Positions 34,259 through 46,200 of a stretch of 62,330 nucleotides of DNA are shown here, piece by piece. The DNA is from Treponema sp. GTDB taxonomy: Bacteria > Spirochaetota > Spirochaetia > Treponematales > Treponemataceae. The position numbers and the translations under genes were made by a program. The notes under the pieces are model-generated. The model was not told where the DNA came from, made no database searches, and saw nothing but the letters and a program-made list of their open reading frames with translations. Within the stretch, counting starts at the first letter, position 1; every line of letters starts with the position of its first letter. Location: NCBI GenBank assembly GCA_017962965.1, contig JAGCUI010000052.1, positions 1-62,330 on the forward strand, given 5' to 3'.

Positions 34259-35473
34259 ATGAAAAAGTCATTATTATTTTTAGTTTTATTATTGTCTTTA
34301 ACAACTTTAAACTGCAAGACAAAATTCAATTCTACAAAAACTCCTGTTCGTTATGACAAGCAGTTTGCAGTTAAAGATACAGGCAAAGTTAAATTCAACG
34401 ACATTAGTGCAAAGGACCTTGCCGCAAAAATGGGAACCGGATGGAATCTTGGAAACACCTTTGATGCAACCGGAGCCGCAGGACTTAGAGCAGAAACCTC
34501 ATGGGGATGTCCTAAAGTTACAAAAGAAATGATTCATAACCTTGCAGCAAGCGGAATCAAAACAATCCGTATCCCTGTTTCATGGTCCATTCATATGCAG
34601 GACGGACAGTTTACAATTGAACCTGAATGGATGAAGCGCGTAAAGCAGGTTGTAGACTGGTCTATAGAAGAAGGCCTTTATGTTGTAATCAATTCACACC
34701 ACGATAATTTCTTTAGTCCTGAAGCAAGCAACAATTACGGCTATTATCCAAACTCTGCAAATCTCAATATTTCGCTCATGTATATAGTAAATATCTGGCA
34801 TCAGATCAGCACAACCTTTAATAACGGTTACGACGAGCATCTTATTTTTGAAGGAATGAATGAACCACGCCTTGCCGGAACAGAGGTTGAATGGAGCACA
34901 AAGGAAACTTCTGAAGTTAATAAGGACGGATTTAAATGTCTTTCTGCCTTGAACCAGGCCTTTGTTGATACAGTTCGAGCTTCTGGCGGAAACAATAAAA
35001 AGCGTATTTTAATTATACCGGTTTTACATGCGGGTGCAGATTCAGCGCTTTCTTCTTTATTCGAAATGCCAAGTGATATTTCACAAGGAAAGCTCATGGT
35101 ATCTGTTCACATGTACACACCATATTCTTTTGCAATGGAAATGCCTGGAGAAAGAGTATTTACAGAGCAGCATCAGAAAGAAATTTCCGGAACCTTTGGA
35201 AAGCTTTATTCTAAATTTGTAAGAAACGGAATTCCTGTTTTTGTTGGAGAATACGGAGCTACAAATAAAGGAAACGATGAAGAAAGAATCAAATGGTTTA
35301 AATATTATCTTACAGAAGCAACCAACTATGAATTTGTAGCCTGTGTGTGGGATAACCATCAGTTTGAAGCTTCTAAAAAAGAGGGTGAACGCTACGGTTA
35401 CTATGTGCGCGAAAAGGGTGTGTGGTATTCAAAGGACATTCTTAAGACCATTCTTGAAAGCACAAAAAAATAA
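34259..35473 (+). CDS. GH5 endoglucanase-type lipoprotein
   Basis: The 404-residue protein carries a signal and lipobox LTTLNC (Cys19), then a GH5 (clan GH-A) catalytic domain. Motifs in order are GTGWNLGNTFDA, IKTIRIPVSWSIHM, YVVINSHHDN, FEGMNEPR with acid/base Glu202, VSVHMYTPYSF and PVFVGEYGAT with nucleophile Glu331, and VWDNHQF near the end. It should cleave beta-1,4-glucans or related hemicelluloses at the cell surface or in the periplasm, fitting a gut or rumen habitat. AAAAAAGGAG precedes the ATG. It is divergent from the beta-rich protein with about 85 bases between, and no other polysaccharide genes are adjacent. Confidence 0.93.
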   Translation: MKKSLLFLVLLLSLTTLNCKTKFNSTKTPVRYDKQFAVKDTGKVKFNDISAKDLAAKMGTGWNLGNTFDATGAAGLRAETSWGCPKVTKEMIHNLAASGIKTIRIPVSWSIHMQDGQFTIEPEWMKRVKQVVDWSIEEGLYVVINSHHDNFFSPEASNNYGYYPNSANLNISLMYIVNIWHQISTTFNNGYDEHLIFEGMNEPRLAGTEVEWSTKETSEVNKDGFKCLSALNQAFVDTVRASGGNNKKRILIIPVLHAGADSALSSLFEMPSDISQGKLMVSVHMYTPYSFAMEMPGERVFTEQHQKEISGTFGKLYSKFVRNGIPVFVGEYGATNKGNDEERIKWFKYYLTEATNYEFVACVWDNHQFEASKKEGERYGYYVREKGVWYSKDILKTILESTKK

Positions 35474-35554
35474 GTGACTTTACGCAATAAAGTCCCGCTG
35501 ATATAATGGTAATACTATTTTTTGAATAATTTTAAAAAGGAGATATACAAAAAA

Positions 35555-37033
35555 ATGGGTGAAAACTATTTTAACAAAATTCCATGGCGCGAAGCCCGCT
35601 TACAGTTAGGACATTGCCGCTCAATGGCTAAAGAAGAATTTGCAGACGGTGTAAACGCTCTTAAAGGAAAAAAGATTGTAATTGTAGGATGCGGTGCACA
35701 GGGATTGAACCAGGGACTTTGTCTCCGCGATTCAGGACTTGATGTTTCTTATGCATTACGCGAATCGGCAATTACAGAAAAAAGACAGTCATGGAAGAAT
35801 GCAACAGAAAACGGTTTTAAAGTAGGTTCTTATGCAGAAATGATTCCTACAGCAGACCTTGTTGGTAACCTCACTCCAGATAAACAGCACACTCCTGTAA
35901 TCAACGAAGTACAGAAATTGATGAAAAAAGGTTCTGCACTCTGGTACTCACACGGCTTTAATATGATTGAAGAAGGAATGATTATCCGTGATGATATTAC
36001 AGTTATTATGTGCGCTCCAAAAGGACCAGGAACAGAAGTATGGCACGAATTCCAGAGAGGATTTGGTGTACCAGATTTAATCGCTGTTCATCCTGCAAAC
36101 GATCCTGAAGGAAAGGGATGGGCTTATGCAAAAGCACTTGCAGTTGGTATGGGCGGTTCAAAGGCCGGCGTACTTGAATCAAGCTTTATTGCAGAAGTTA
36201 AATCTGACCTTATGGGCGAACAGACAATTTTGTGTGGTATGCTCCAGGCAGGAACAATCGTATGTTACGACAAAATGATTGAAGAAGGCATTGCTCCAGA
36301 ATATGCAACAAAGCTTTTGATGCACGGATGGAACGTTGTAAGCGAAGCCCTCAAATGGGGTGGAATTACAAATATGATGGACCGCCTTTCTAACCCTGCA
36401 AAAATCAAGGCAAATCAGATTTCAAAAGATATTAAAAAGCTCCTTGCTCCACTCTACCAGAAACACATGGACGACATCATCAGCGGAAAATTCAGTTCTA
36501 CTATGATGGAAGACTGGAAAGCAGGAGACAAAGATTTACTTACATGGCGTGAAGACACAGGAAAGCTTCCATTCGAAAAGAACGCTGAATCAAGCGAAGA
36601 AATTTCTGAACAGGAATACTTTGACAAGGGAATCCTTCTTGTTGCAATGGTAAAAGCAGGCTGTGAACTAGCATTCGAAACAATGGTAGACGCAGGAATT
36701 AAACCGGAAAGCGCATACTACGAATCGCTCCACGAAGTTCCTCTTATTGCAAACCTCATCGACCGTAAACGCCTCTACGAAATGAACCGCGTAATCTCCG
36801 ACACAGCCGAATACGGATGTTACCTCTTTAGCCGCGTAGCCGCTCCAATGATGGCCAAAGATTTAATGCCTTCACTCCATACAGACGTAATCGGAAAAGG
36901 CTTAGACCTCAAAGACACCGAAGTAAGCAACGCAGAACTTGTAGCAGTAAACGAAGAGATTAGAAACCATCCAATTGAGGTTGTTGGTAGAAAGCTCCGC
37001 GCTTATATGACTAACATGAAACCACTGCTCTAG
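35555..37033 (+). CDS. ilvC: Ketol-acid reductoisomerase, class II
   Basis: The 492-residue enzyme converts acetolactate or acetohydroxybutyrate to dihydroxy acids in branched-chain amino-acid synthesis using NADPH and magnesium. Length and sequence ([40 protein letters not shown]) match the long enterobacterial class II form with duplicated knotted domains. I start at ATG 35555 after AGGAG; the upstream TTG at 35522 has no support and would add 11 residues. No other ilv or leu gene is in the window, so this is an isolated biosynthetic gene. A perfect terminator follows. Confidence 0.96.
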   Translation: MGENYFNKIPWREARLQLGHCRSMAKEEFADGVNALKGKKIVIVGCGAQGLNQGLCLRDSGLDVSYALRESAITEKRQSWKNATENGFKVGSYAEMIPTADLVGNLTPDKQHTPVINEVQKLMKKGSALWYSHGFNMIEEGMIIRDDITVIMCAPKGPGTEVWHEFQRGFGVPDLIAVHPANDPEGKGWAYAKALAVGMGGSKAGVLESSFIAEVKSDLMGEQTILCGMLQAGTIVCYDKMIEEGIAPEYATKLLMHGWNVVSEALKWGGITNMMDRLSNPAKIKANQISKDIKKLLAPLYQKHMDDIISGKFSSTMMEDWKAGDKDLLTWREDTGKLPFEKNAESSEEISEQEYFDKGILLVAMVKAGCELAFETMVDAGIKPESAYYESLHEVPLIANLIDRKRLYEMNRVISDTAEYGCYLFSRVAAPMMAKDLMPSLHTDVIGKGLDLKDTEVSNAELVAVNEEIRNHPIEVVGRKLRAYMTNMKPLL

Positions 37034-37046
37034 ACTAAAAGAGCAT

Positions 37047-37083
37047 AAAAAAAGGACTGATATTTATATCAGTCCTTTTTTTG
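37047..37083. terminator. Bidirectional intrinsic terminator of ilvC and the M23 peptidase gene
   Basis: AAAAAAAGGACTGATA and TATCAGTCCTTTTTTT form a 16-base perfect inverted repeat around a two-to-four-base loop, with T runs on both strands. It lies between the convergent stops at 37033 and 37097, so it serves both genes. Confidence 0.92.
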
Positions 37084-37096
37084 TTTTAAAGTAAAA

Positions 37097-38230
37097 CTAT
37101 CGTTTATTCAACAATGGAAGCGGATTCACAGATTTACCGTTCTTATATACTGTAAAGTGAAGGTGTGGACCTGTACTCATACCTGTGCTTCCTACAAGAC
37201 CAATCTTTGTAGATGTGTAAACAAAGTTTCCTTTCTTACAAAGAATTTTGCTCATGTGTCCGTACAAGGTCTTATAACCTGAATGGTGCTGGATGATTAC
37301 GTAATTTCCGTATGTTGAGTTATAGCCTGTTGCAGTTACAACTCCGTCCATAGAAGGATAAATTGGTGTTCCCTTTGGACAAGCCATATCAATACCACCG
37401 TGGAAAGAACGCTTTCCTGTATTGAATGGAGAGTTGCGCCATCCGTAGTAAGATGAAAGATAATATCTGTTGCGGAGAGGCTTTTTGAATAAGTCTCCGT
37501 TGATTTCCTGTCTTGTAGCCCAGTCCAACTGTGCATCCGGAACGAATACAGAAGTACCTGCCGGGATTTCTGCATCTTCTCCAAAATTATTTACAACTGC
37601 ACATTTTGCAGCATCAACTTCGTATTTTTTAGCGATTGTTGCAGGAGTTTCACCCTTTGATTTAACTGTATAAAGGATACCTGCCATAGAAGGGATTTTC
37701 AAATACTGTCCAACCTGAAGAAGGCGTGACTGTTTAATATTATTGATACTGATGATTGTATCCTGTGTAATTCCATAAACGTCTGCAATAACACCAATCA
37801 TATCTCCTTCTTTTACGCGATAAGTAAGATATGTAAGGTCTACAGGCTCTTCTAGTGCAGCTACAGTTTTTGTATCTTTATTTTCTTTTTTGGCTTTTTC
37901 TTCTTCTGCTGCGAAAATTTCTTCAAGAATTTCGTCTGTACCAGACTGCTGTGAAGCAAGGGCTGCCTCATTTACCTGGAGGTTTACGGCTTCTGCCTGA
38001 GAATCTAATACTTCGTCGAACTCCGGAACTGCTGAAGTTTCAAATCCACCCTGACCGGAATGCTGGCTTGCATTATTGATTGAAACAACACAAAGAGTTG
38101 TAATCAATGCACCAAAAACAAAGCAGGCAACAGATTTATAGATAATTCTGCTTACCTTGTTTTCTTCCGATGAGAAAAGGAATTTTGTAACTTTATCCGA
38201 TAGTCTTTTGAATTTTCGCGCAAAATTCAT
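37097..38230 (-). CDS. LysM and M23 peptidase-domain cell-wall protein
   Basis: The 377-residue protein has one N-terminal membrane helix (about residues 30-50), then an Ala/Glu-rich linker. Two LysM domains follow: TYRVKEGDMIGVIADVYGIT at about 135-180 and YTVKSKGETPATIAKKYEV at about 187-230. The C-terminal M23 (LytM) domain has its zinc ligands: the first His and Asp in FHGGIDMACPKG, and GPHLHFTVYKNG with the last His. It should cut or regulate peptidoglycan cross-links and, like NlpD or EnvC, may control septal or endoflagellar remodelling. It is convergent with ilvC. Confidence 0.93.
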   Translation of the reverse strand: MNFARKFKRLSDKVTKFLFSSEENKVSRIIYKSVACFVFGALITTLCVVSINNASQHSGQGGFETSAVPEFDEVLDSQAEAVNLQVNEAALASQQSGTDEILEEIFAAEEEKAKKENKDTKTVAALEEPVDLTYLTYRVKEGDMIGVIADVYGITQDTIISINNIKQSRLLQVGQYLKIPSMAGILYTVKSKGETPATIAKKYEVDAAKCAVVNNFGEDAEIPAGTSVFVPDAQLDWATRQEINGDLFKKPLRNRYYLSSYYGWRNSPFNTGKRSFHGGIDMACPKGTPIYPSMDGVVTATGYNSTYGNYVIIQHHSGYKTLYGHMSKILCKKGNFVYTSTKIGLVGSTGMSTGPHLHFTVYKNGKSVNPLPLLNKR

Positions 38231-38256
38231 ATATTACCTTCTATTAAACATTATTT

Positions 38257-38853
38257 TTATTTTTTATTCAATCCTATTAAATAAGTCTCAAAACTTTCTG
38301 CTCTGCAGGCTTCGGGCTTAAATCCTTTGGCGGTAGTAAAAATTTCCCTCATAGATTTGAGAATCCTCTGCTGATCCCCGTTCTGAAAGATTTTTACAGC
38401 AAAATTAGAACCTGTTTTAAGCATTGCCTGAGCGTACCACACAGCCATTTCAACAAGCTGCTCAGATCTAGCAGTATCTACAGTTCTGTTTCCGGTTGTT
38501 TTAGGAGCAGCATCACAGACAACTAAATCATAAGGACCATTATCTTTAATCTGTTTCCTTATTTCAGGAGCATTCAAATCACCCTGAATAAACACGAGAT
38601 TTTCACCTTTAACTGTTTTAGAAAGAGGATTCAAATCGCATGAAACAACTTTTCCAGAGCCGTCAAGCTTACGTAAAAGAAAAGTTGTCCAGCTTCCCGG
38701 AGCCGAGCCCAGGTCTAATACTGTATAATTTTTCTTTATCATTCCAAACTTTTCATCAATTTCTTTCAGTTTATACACAGAACGAGCCGGATAACCTTCT
38801 GAAAAAGCTTTTTGCGACCAAAAGTCAGGTTTTTCGTAGCTATTATTGCCCAT
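38257..38853 (-). CDS. rlmE: 23S rRNA 2'-O-methyltransferase RlmE (FtsJ)
   Basis: The 198-residue protein opens with KPDFWSQKAFSEGYPARSVYKLKEID, typical of RlmE, and has the SAM site VLDLGSAPGSWTTFLL, then DLVVCDAAPKTTGN and a final KIFQNG lysine. The K-D-K-E catalytic tetrad of 2'-O-methyltransferases can be followed. It methylates U2552 in the 23S A-loop during 50S maturation and is often heat-shock induced. The upstream gene encodes a second FtsJ-type enzyme. Confidence 0.93.
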   Translation of the reverse strand: MGNNSYEKPDFWSQKAFSEGYPARSVYKLKEIDEKFGMIKKNYTVLDLGSAPGSWTTFLLRKLDGSGKVVSCDLNPLSKTVKGENLVFIQGDLNAPEIRKQIKDNGPYDLVVCDAAPKTTGNRTVDTARSEQLVEMAVWYAQAMLKTGSNFAVKIFQNGDQQRILKSMREIFTTAKGFKPEACRAESFETYLIGLNKK

Positions 38854-38894
38854 ACATTAATTTTCGGCAAATTTTGGCTGAATGTTTAAACTTA

Positions 38895-39863
38895 TTATTT
38901 GTGGATCCACATCCAGGTTAATTCGTGTTTGTTGTAATTTAAGTGGATAATTTTAGAATCCGGGATAGACGCAAACTCATTTATTAAAGGCCAGTTGATT
39001 TCGCCCTGCATTTTTATGGTACAAATCATATTTTTTGTTTTTCCGCTCTGCATCCATTCGTTTATCCATTTTAAAAGGCGCTCAGGATAACAAATTACGT
39101 CGGAAAACACCCAGTCTACATTGCCAATATCCTCGGGCTTTAGGGTAAAAGCATCGTGTGCTAAAAACTTTACAAGCGGATTTTTCATAAGTTCGGGCGC
39201 TAATTCAGCTCGGTCTACTGCAAAAACCTCTGCCCCCTGATTTACTAAAACCCAGGTCCATCCTCCAGGACATGCCCCCGCTTCAAAGCATTTTTGTCCT
39301 TGGTGAGGAAAATCAACACCGTAAAAAAGATTTGCCATTGTGAGGCTTTCCTGAATTTTTAAATACGCCCTACTCGGAGGATTTTCATGATCTTCTTTAA
39401 ATTTTAAAAGTCCTGCCGGTAAAAATGATGTAGTCTGGGCCGAAGCAATCAAGGTATGCTCGTCTATCAGAGCGTATAAACCCATGGCACTTTGAGGAAT
39501 GGAAAAAGGAAACTGCCGTTCTTTTAAATTGATGTAAGGAAGCTTTTCCTGAATGAGCTCTGCGCGGCGAAAGCATGTGTATAAATAAGGAGCCCAGTTT
39601 CTCTGAATTGATTTTAAATGATTTACAGCGTCCGAAATTGAATCAAATTTTAAAAGGAAGGGCTTAAGCATTGTGGTTCTTGCCCAGTAAGGTTCTTTTC
39701 CTTCAAACTCAGCACGATCCTGAAAATACATTAAATCGCCGTAGAGTTTTTGCGGCTTTGATGTGATATTGAATCTGTTTTTTAATTCCGAAGAAAGTAA
39801 GGCTGACTGTTCAATAAAAGGTAAAAAAGCAATTCCCTCGAGTTCTGTTACGCTAATTCCCAT
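38895..39863 (-). CDS. FtsJ/RlmM-like methyltransferase
   Basis: The 322-residue protein has an N-terminal THUMP/RlmM-like region (about 1-170) and a C-terminal FtsJ-type SAM domain with CFEAGACPGGWTWVLVNQG, AVDRAELAPEL and VDWVFSDVICYPERLL. This layout resembles RlmM, which methylates C2498 of 23S rRNA, although at 322 residues it is somewhat short for that enzyme. It sits 41 bases upstream of rlmE on the same strand, so two rRNA ribose methyltransferases are probably expressed together. Assignment as RlmM itself is uncertain. Confidence 0.78.
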   Translation of the reverse strand: MGISVTELEGIAFLPFIEQSALLSSELKNRFNITSKPQKLYGDLMYFQDRAEFEGKEPYWARTTMLKPFLLKFDSISDAVNHLKSIQRNWAPYLYTCFRRAELIQEKLPYINLKERQFPFSIPQSAMGLYALIDEHTLIASAQTTSFLPAGLLKFKEDHENPPSRAYLKIQESLTMANLFYGVDFPHQGQKCFEAGACPGGWTWVLVNQGAEVFAVDRAELAPELMKNPLVKFLAHDAFTLKPEDIGNVDWVFSDVICYPERLLKWINEWMQSGKTKNMICTIKMQGEINWPLINEFASIPDSKIIHLNYNKHELTWMWIHK

Positions 39864-39881
39864 TTAATCTTCCTAAAACAT

Positions 39882-40235
39882 TTAAATAATTTCGGGAGAA
39901 TCGTCTTCCATTTCTTCCAGGTGATTTATAATTTCGTGAAGACGTGAATCGTCGGGAGAAAAAAGATATTTAAAACCAATCTGAGTTTCTGTGTTTTCTT
40001 TTTTTACCCACATAGGTTTACAGACAAGCTGCAGAGGAGGTTCTTCTGAATAACTGGAAAGAGTGAATTTAAGATTGTATTCATTTTCAAGGCTCACCTT
40101 TACCGGGCAAGAAAAATGAACTTTACAACCTGTGTCACTAATATCATCAAGGATTCCGTTTAAAGCACAAATTTCCGGAGCATCAACTCGTCCAATCTCC
40201 TGATATCTTGTTTCCTGTCTGTTTTCTCGATTCAT
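39882..40235 (-). CDS. PilZ-domain (cyclic-di-GMP-binding) protein
   Basis: The 117-residue single-domain protein has the two PilZ signatures: RQETRYQEIGRV (RxxxR) near the start and DDISDTGCKVHF (D/NxSxxG) near residue 30, followed by a beta-barrel pattern ending TQIGFKYLFSP. It should bind cyclic-di-GMP in the cytoplasm and transmit it to an unknown target, often motility or surface functions. It lies 18 nt upstream of the RlmM-like gene and 47 nt downstream of the giant surface-protein gene on the same strand. Confidence 0.85.
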   Translation of the reverse strand: MNRENRQETRYQEIGRVDAPEICALNGILDDISDTGCKVHFSCPVKVSLENEYNLKFTLSSYSEEPPLQLVCKPMWVKKENTETQIGFKYLFSPDDSRLHEIINHLEEMEDDSPEII

Positions 40236-40282
40236 AGGTTTTTCAGTATAGGGAATTTTATCCGTTCAAGCAATACAAAAAG

Positions 40283-43200
40283 TTATTCTTTTATAATCAT
40301 TACTTTACGGGTTTCGTCCACTCCATTTCCAATAATTCTTATAAAGTAAATTCCTCTTGCTACGATATTACCGTTGTTGTTCTTTCCGTCCCAGGTAAAA
40401 TAGTAATCGCCTGCAGAAAGACTTCCACGATTGAGATAGGTTACAACGTTTCCATCAAGAGTCATTACGATAATACTCAAATCCCCTTCCGATTTCATAT
40501 TTACATTCAATACCATTTTTTCACCAACGGTCGGATCTATAACATTGTTCATTATAGTGATACCGCCGCGCTGAGGTGTAATGTCCTTAACCCTGAATGA
40601 CCAGAGGTCTATAGATGTGATGTCGTTAGGGTCGTCCAACCGAAGCGCATAGAGAGGGGCTGGATTACTTGTAACGTCGTATGTGAAGGTTGAAGAGCTT
40701 ACACTAAGGACTGGTGAATGGATGATGTTTATGCTTGTGCCTGGGCTTGATTCCAGTCCAAATAAGAAGGTGATCTGATTTCCGGAAGACCAGGCTGAAT
40801 AGTCGGCATTTTCGAAAGTAAAGGTGAGACCTCCTTCTGTAGTGTCCCATACACCGTCGAGTATTGTTGTGTTTGTATTTGTTACGTTTGAAAGTCCGTA
40901 TACAGGTACAGTTCCCGGAACCCAGATTCTCAAGTTTTTAGAAAGGTCAAGGTTGTACTGTGCCGACTGAGAGAATGCTGTAGGATGCTCAGAGAAATAC
41001 ATTCTTACGTTTGCAGGAATGTTGTTTCCGCTTTCCGGTTTATTTGCCGCTTCACCTGCAGCAGTTCCATCCGTAATATTTGCTAAAAGAATTACAGGGT
41101 CCTTTGCCTTAAGTGTTCCGTAGTTACCCTGAGATGCACTCCAGCTATGAACAGCCTGACTTCCTTCTTCATAAAGGCTGTCCTGAATATTTGCACCGCT
41201 TGTATTTACAAAGTCCGGGTCGTAAGCATAAGAAGGCTTTACAACATTTACGGCAAAGTCGGAAATACAGTGTGCCGAGTACATCTGCATGTAGTTACCA
41301 AGACTGTCCTGGATGAATGTTACATAACTGTTTGCAATCGAAGTGAACGGGTCTACTGAGCGTTCGTTATAAAGTCCCCGGGCATAAGTAACACGAATAT
41401 AAAGAGTTTCAACATCCTGCAGAGTTACACTTCTTGTAAGTTTAAGTTTAACTGCAGTAAATGAAGTGTTAGAATGGCTCTGAATAATCTGAGCCGGAGT
41501 AGATGTATCAATCTGAAGTCCTGTTCCTGTATTTGCTGTAAAGCTTGAACCACTTATAGTGCCGATTTCGAAACAGTATGGAATAATTTCTTCAAAGCTT
41601 TCCGGAATATGGATTGCTGCATCAGAAGGAGTTGCCTGATATACAATCTGTTTTGAAAGCTGCTTTACAAACTGAATGTAAATTTCATCACTTCCAACAG
41701 GTGCAATTACAAGGTCGAATTCCGGTGAGGTACGGTCTATAGATTCCATGTTTGTTACAGACAAAGAAATGGAACGAAGACGGTTACCCGCAAGGTCGGT
41801 AATATATGAATTAGCAGCGTCGTAAGTAATAGTAAAGGTTGTATCATAAGACAGGTTGCTGTCGGAAGCATCAAGGAAGAACTTAATGTAAGTATTATCC
41901 ATAGTAGCTGGAATAGGACGACGTTCTGCAGCCGCACCTGTAAATACCGGAGCCGCACCACCTGGTTCAACAGAACGGAATTCAGTAGTCGGAACAGAAA
42001 GCGCACCTGTACCTACGCAGTATTTAAAGTTAGACTGCTGCCCTATTATAGTTGAATAACGGATACCACCCTTTGTAAATGAACCTTCTCCTCCATAAGG
42101 ATTTGAACCACCAAATATGTCGGCACAATATGTGTTTGTGTTGGCAAGACTTGTACCAAGGCTTGTACTCCATCCAAAAGAAGTAAACCAGTATCCGATA
42201 TCTGTACCGTCGGTAAATGTATCTCCACCAGTGTTATCTGTAATATGAATTTCTATGCGGTCAAGAACCGAACCGGAACCCATACCTACTGCTTCAAAGT
42301 AACTTTCTGCCAGAGGCTGATTAATCTTATGAACCTTTGCAAATTCCGGTGCACTTAAGTCCCATCTGTTTTGAGTAACAGACACAGCCTTATTTGCATT
42401 TGCAGGAGTTCCGCCTGTTCCTGTTTTATCAACACTTGTATTGTAAATTATAAGATAATTATTGTTTTTATCTTTAACACATTTATTTATATAAATATAC
42501 TGGCCGGTATGCCCCGTAAGGGCCTGAGTTTCTGTGTAAGCCTGAGTTACTGTACCACCAGGGATTTTTGCACTTTCAATATATCCAACCCATTTTTTAA
42601 ATCCGCCGCTTACAGTTCCGCTTGTATAACCTGCAATACTGATTCGAATAGAGAAAACATCTTTTCTGTAAAGTGCGTTTACGTTGTTAGCAGTTGGAGT
42701 TGTTCTTGTTCCGTTTATTCCGGTAGAAATATATCCTTGTGCTGTTGTTCCAAGACCTATAAATGTAATTTTTTCTTCAGTAACTCCGGCTTCATAATCG
42801 CTTGTCATTGTTTCTGCAATTCCACCAAGATTCTGGCTTACAAGAATATTCTGAGATACAGAAGTAGAAGGATTTGTAGCATTAACATTTTCTGTTTTAA
42901 GGTTTGTTATAGAAGTTCCATCAGTATTATTAAAATCAACAGGCTCTGAATATCGAAACTCAATATAGTTATGTCCGTCGTAGCTCCACTGGTCTGCAGC
43001 TTCATCTGCATGGTCTTCCTGACCTGTTGTTACCTTGTATAATGATGGAGCGGTTTTATCTGTAACTGCAGTAAAGTTTGCCTCTCCGGTTACTCCTGTT
43101 ACAGGTTTATAATTTTTAAGCCTTTTTCCATAAATATCTGTTACAACAAATTTTAAAGTTGCAGTAGCACGAGGAATCTGAATATAAGGGACAGCTGTAT

Positions 43201-46200
43201 TTTTTGTAATTCCATAGCGGTCTGTACTGTCCGTTGCACCTGAAGAAGTTCCCGTTGCATCTGTTGCCCAGGTTGAAGGAGCTTTGAAATAACAGTAATA
43301 AACCTTATCTGCTCCGATTTCTTCGCTTTGTGTTAAATCTCCTGCAAGTTCATCTGTACATTCCTCGTCAAGATAAACTCCGCTAAAGGCAACCTCATTA
43401 CCTTCATTGTTTTTGTACTTTACATTTGTAAGACCTTTTATATTGGAAGCATTTGATGAAGAATTGTGTTTTTTCTGATTTAATTCTCCATTATAATTTC
43501 TTACCGGATGGCTGAACTCTACGCGGATTACATTATCTCGCACTGTATATGCTCTGACAATTTTAAAATCTGTATTATCAAAATTATGACAATCGGTAAT
43601 AGTACAAGCTGCGTCACACATCATCTGAGTGTCATTATCAAAAGTATCTTTATTACTTTCGCCATCGTTTCCGGCACTAAACAAAGTACCGCTATGCTTT
43701 CGTACAGTACAATTTTCAACGGTAATTTTATAACATTCAGCAAAACAACTTTCTGAATCGCTTGTCTTTTTTATATCGATATACCAGGCTGCAGTTCCTG
43801 TAAGACTTGTTCCGTTTGCATAAAAATTCTGTCCGCTTTGTAAAACAGCCCCGGAACCAAATGTCATACTTCCATTGTAACCTGTCATACCTCCGTCTGA
43901 ACCATCAGGGAAAACAGATTCAAAAACATACTTTGGAGCACTCGCAGAAGAATCAGAAATTCCTCTTGTATAAAAATACTGATATTCATCATCTATATTT
44001 GTAGTATCATCTTTATAAACCGCACCAGCTCCAATAACAACGATATCTCCATCAGTTGTTGAAAGATATTTCCCTGCCTGAAGATTTACCTTTCCGGCAA
44101 GAAGAACAAAATTTTTGCAGGATACATTAGAAATAATGTCTAACTGTCGGGTGCCATTTCCCATTCCTACACAGAGGTTTCCGGCTACCTGATTTCCTCC
44201 GCCCGTAGTAGAACCAAAATTACAGTTTCCGCTTGTGCCGTAAAAATATACATTCGAAGCAAAAGTGATGTTTCCGGAGGCTGTAAAACTTCCGCCGAGC
44301 ATAAAGCTCTTATTATCTGTACCGGTTCCGTTCACTTGAGTAAAATTACCGTTACAGGTAAAGGATTTTCCGTTTTCTGTTTTTACATACTTGCTGTTCG
44401 TAAAAGTCATATTTGAGCTTGTAGCAACATTACAATTAAAGTATGCAGTATCTTTTGTAGTTATGTTAGCCCCTGCACTTAAAGAAACAGCATTAAGTTC
44501 AAGTACTCCGCCGGCTGTAATATTTCCCGAAACCGTAACAGTATTACCGTTATTTATAACTAACTTTTTATCTGCCGTCAAAGTTCCATTTACACTGATA
44601 TCATCCGCATTTATAGTCAGCTCCTGTGTAGAAGTCATTGCTCCAAGGCTTACATCGTTTGCATTGAAGGTGCCGTTTATGTTTGTGACTCCGCCTGTGT
44701 GGGTAAAATTCTTTCTTGCCCCTGCTGCCCCAATGTTGGATGTTTCTTTGAATGTTACAAGTTTAGTTGTATTCAATGTAACGTTATTCGAGAATGTAAC
44801 GCCATCATTAAACGTAAAGGTTCCTGAGTCAGTCGTGTCGGAAATATTTGTAATTGTTGTTGTTCCGTTAAATGTTGTGCTTGTATTTTTATCAACATTG
44901 AATGTCGTGATGGTTGCAGTATCGTTGAATGTTGTTGTGCCGTTGTTATCTATGCTGATAGTCGCAATAGTTGCCGTATCATTAAAGGTTGTGCTGCCAT
45001 TATTATCTATACTGACTGTTGTGATTGTCGTAGGGCCGTTGAATGTAAGTGAATCACTCTTATCGGCTGTCATTGTTGCGATTGTGACTGTATTATTGAA
45101 TACTACTGCCTTACTGTCATCAATATCTATTGTACCTGTTATCTTAAGTCCTTTATCAAATCCAAATGTGATTGTAGGACTTGCGCTATCTATGTTTATA
45201 TCTGCAAAGGTTACTGCGGCAGTTCCGGTATCCGCATTTGCCCTTGCGCATGTAAATGTCCCGTCAGTTTTAATTATATAAACAGAAGAATATGAGGTTC
45301 CGGTTTTAGGATTAAAAAGCTGATTATTGCTTCCCGTAAAGATGAGGCTCTTAGATCCGCTCCAGTTTCCGTTAGAGACAACATCGTTCAAAGCATTAAC
45401 ATTTACATTTGCAGTTACGGCATTATAGGCCTGTAATTTTCCCGAAACAGATAATTCATAAGATGATAAAGAAGAAAGTGTTATAGCGGAAGTTAATGCA
45501 ACAACATTGCCCGATAACAGAACATTTCCTGTAAGGGCAAAAGATGTAGTTACAAACTGAATTGAGCTTGAACATGTTATATCACCCGCAATGCTTACAG
45601 CACCTGCTCCACTTTGATTAAACGAAGTAATGTTTACATCTGCATTTGCTGTATCTGTAACTGAAGTTTTATCATCAATTGTTAAAAGACCTGCATTATT
45701 TACATCAAGAGTATATGCACCGCTTATTCCACTGCTGAATGTTACAGGAGCATTTGTTCCGGACGCTGTAAGAACTGTATTTCCGGTAAGAACAACTGCT
45801 TTAGGGAAGCTTATACCACCGGTTCCTGTTATTTCGATATTGCCCGAAAGCTCAAATGATGAAGGAGTTGTCTGCAATACGATATTTTTTACATTAAATC
45901 CGCCTGTTCCACCATTTATGGAAACTTTTCCGGAAGTATTAAAAATCAAATCTCCATCATACTCGATTCCTGTTACAGTAACATTTCCGCTGGAAGTAAA
46001 CTTAATCTGATTTGCATAAATTGTCTCTGATGTAAAATTGATGTCGTGGGAACCTGTATCGAGTTCTACTATATTAAATTTATTTGTAGAAGTACCAATC
46101 TGTCCTGCAGTAATTGTTCCGCCTGATGCCTTGAGAGTAAGATTTTTTGTACCTGTTGCAGCCGATGTACCGATTACCTTTCCTGATGCGGCAGTAATCT

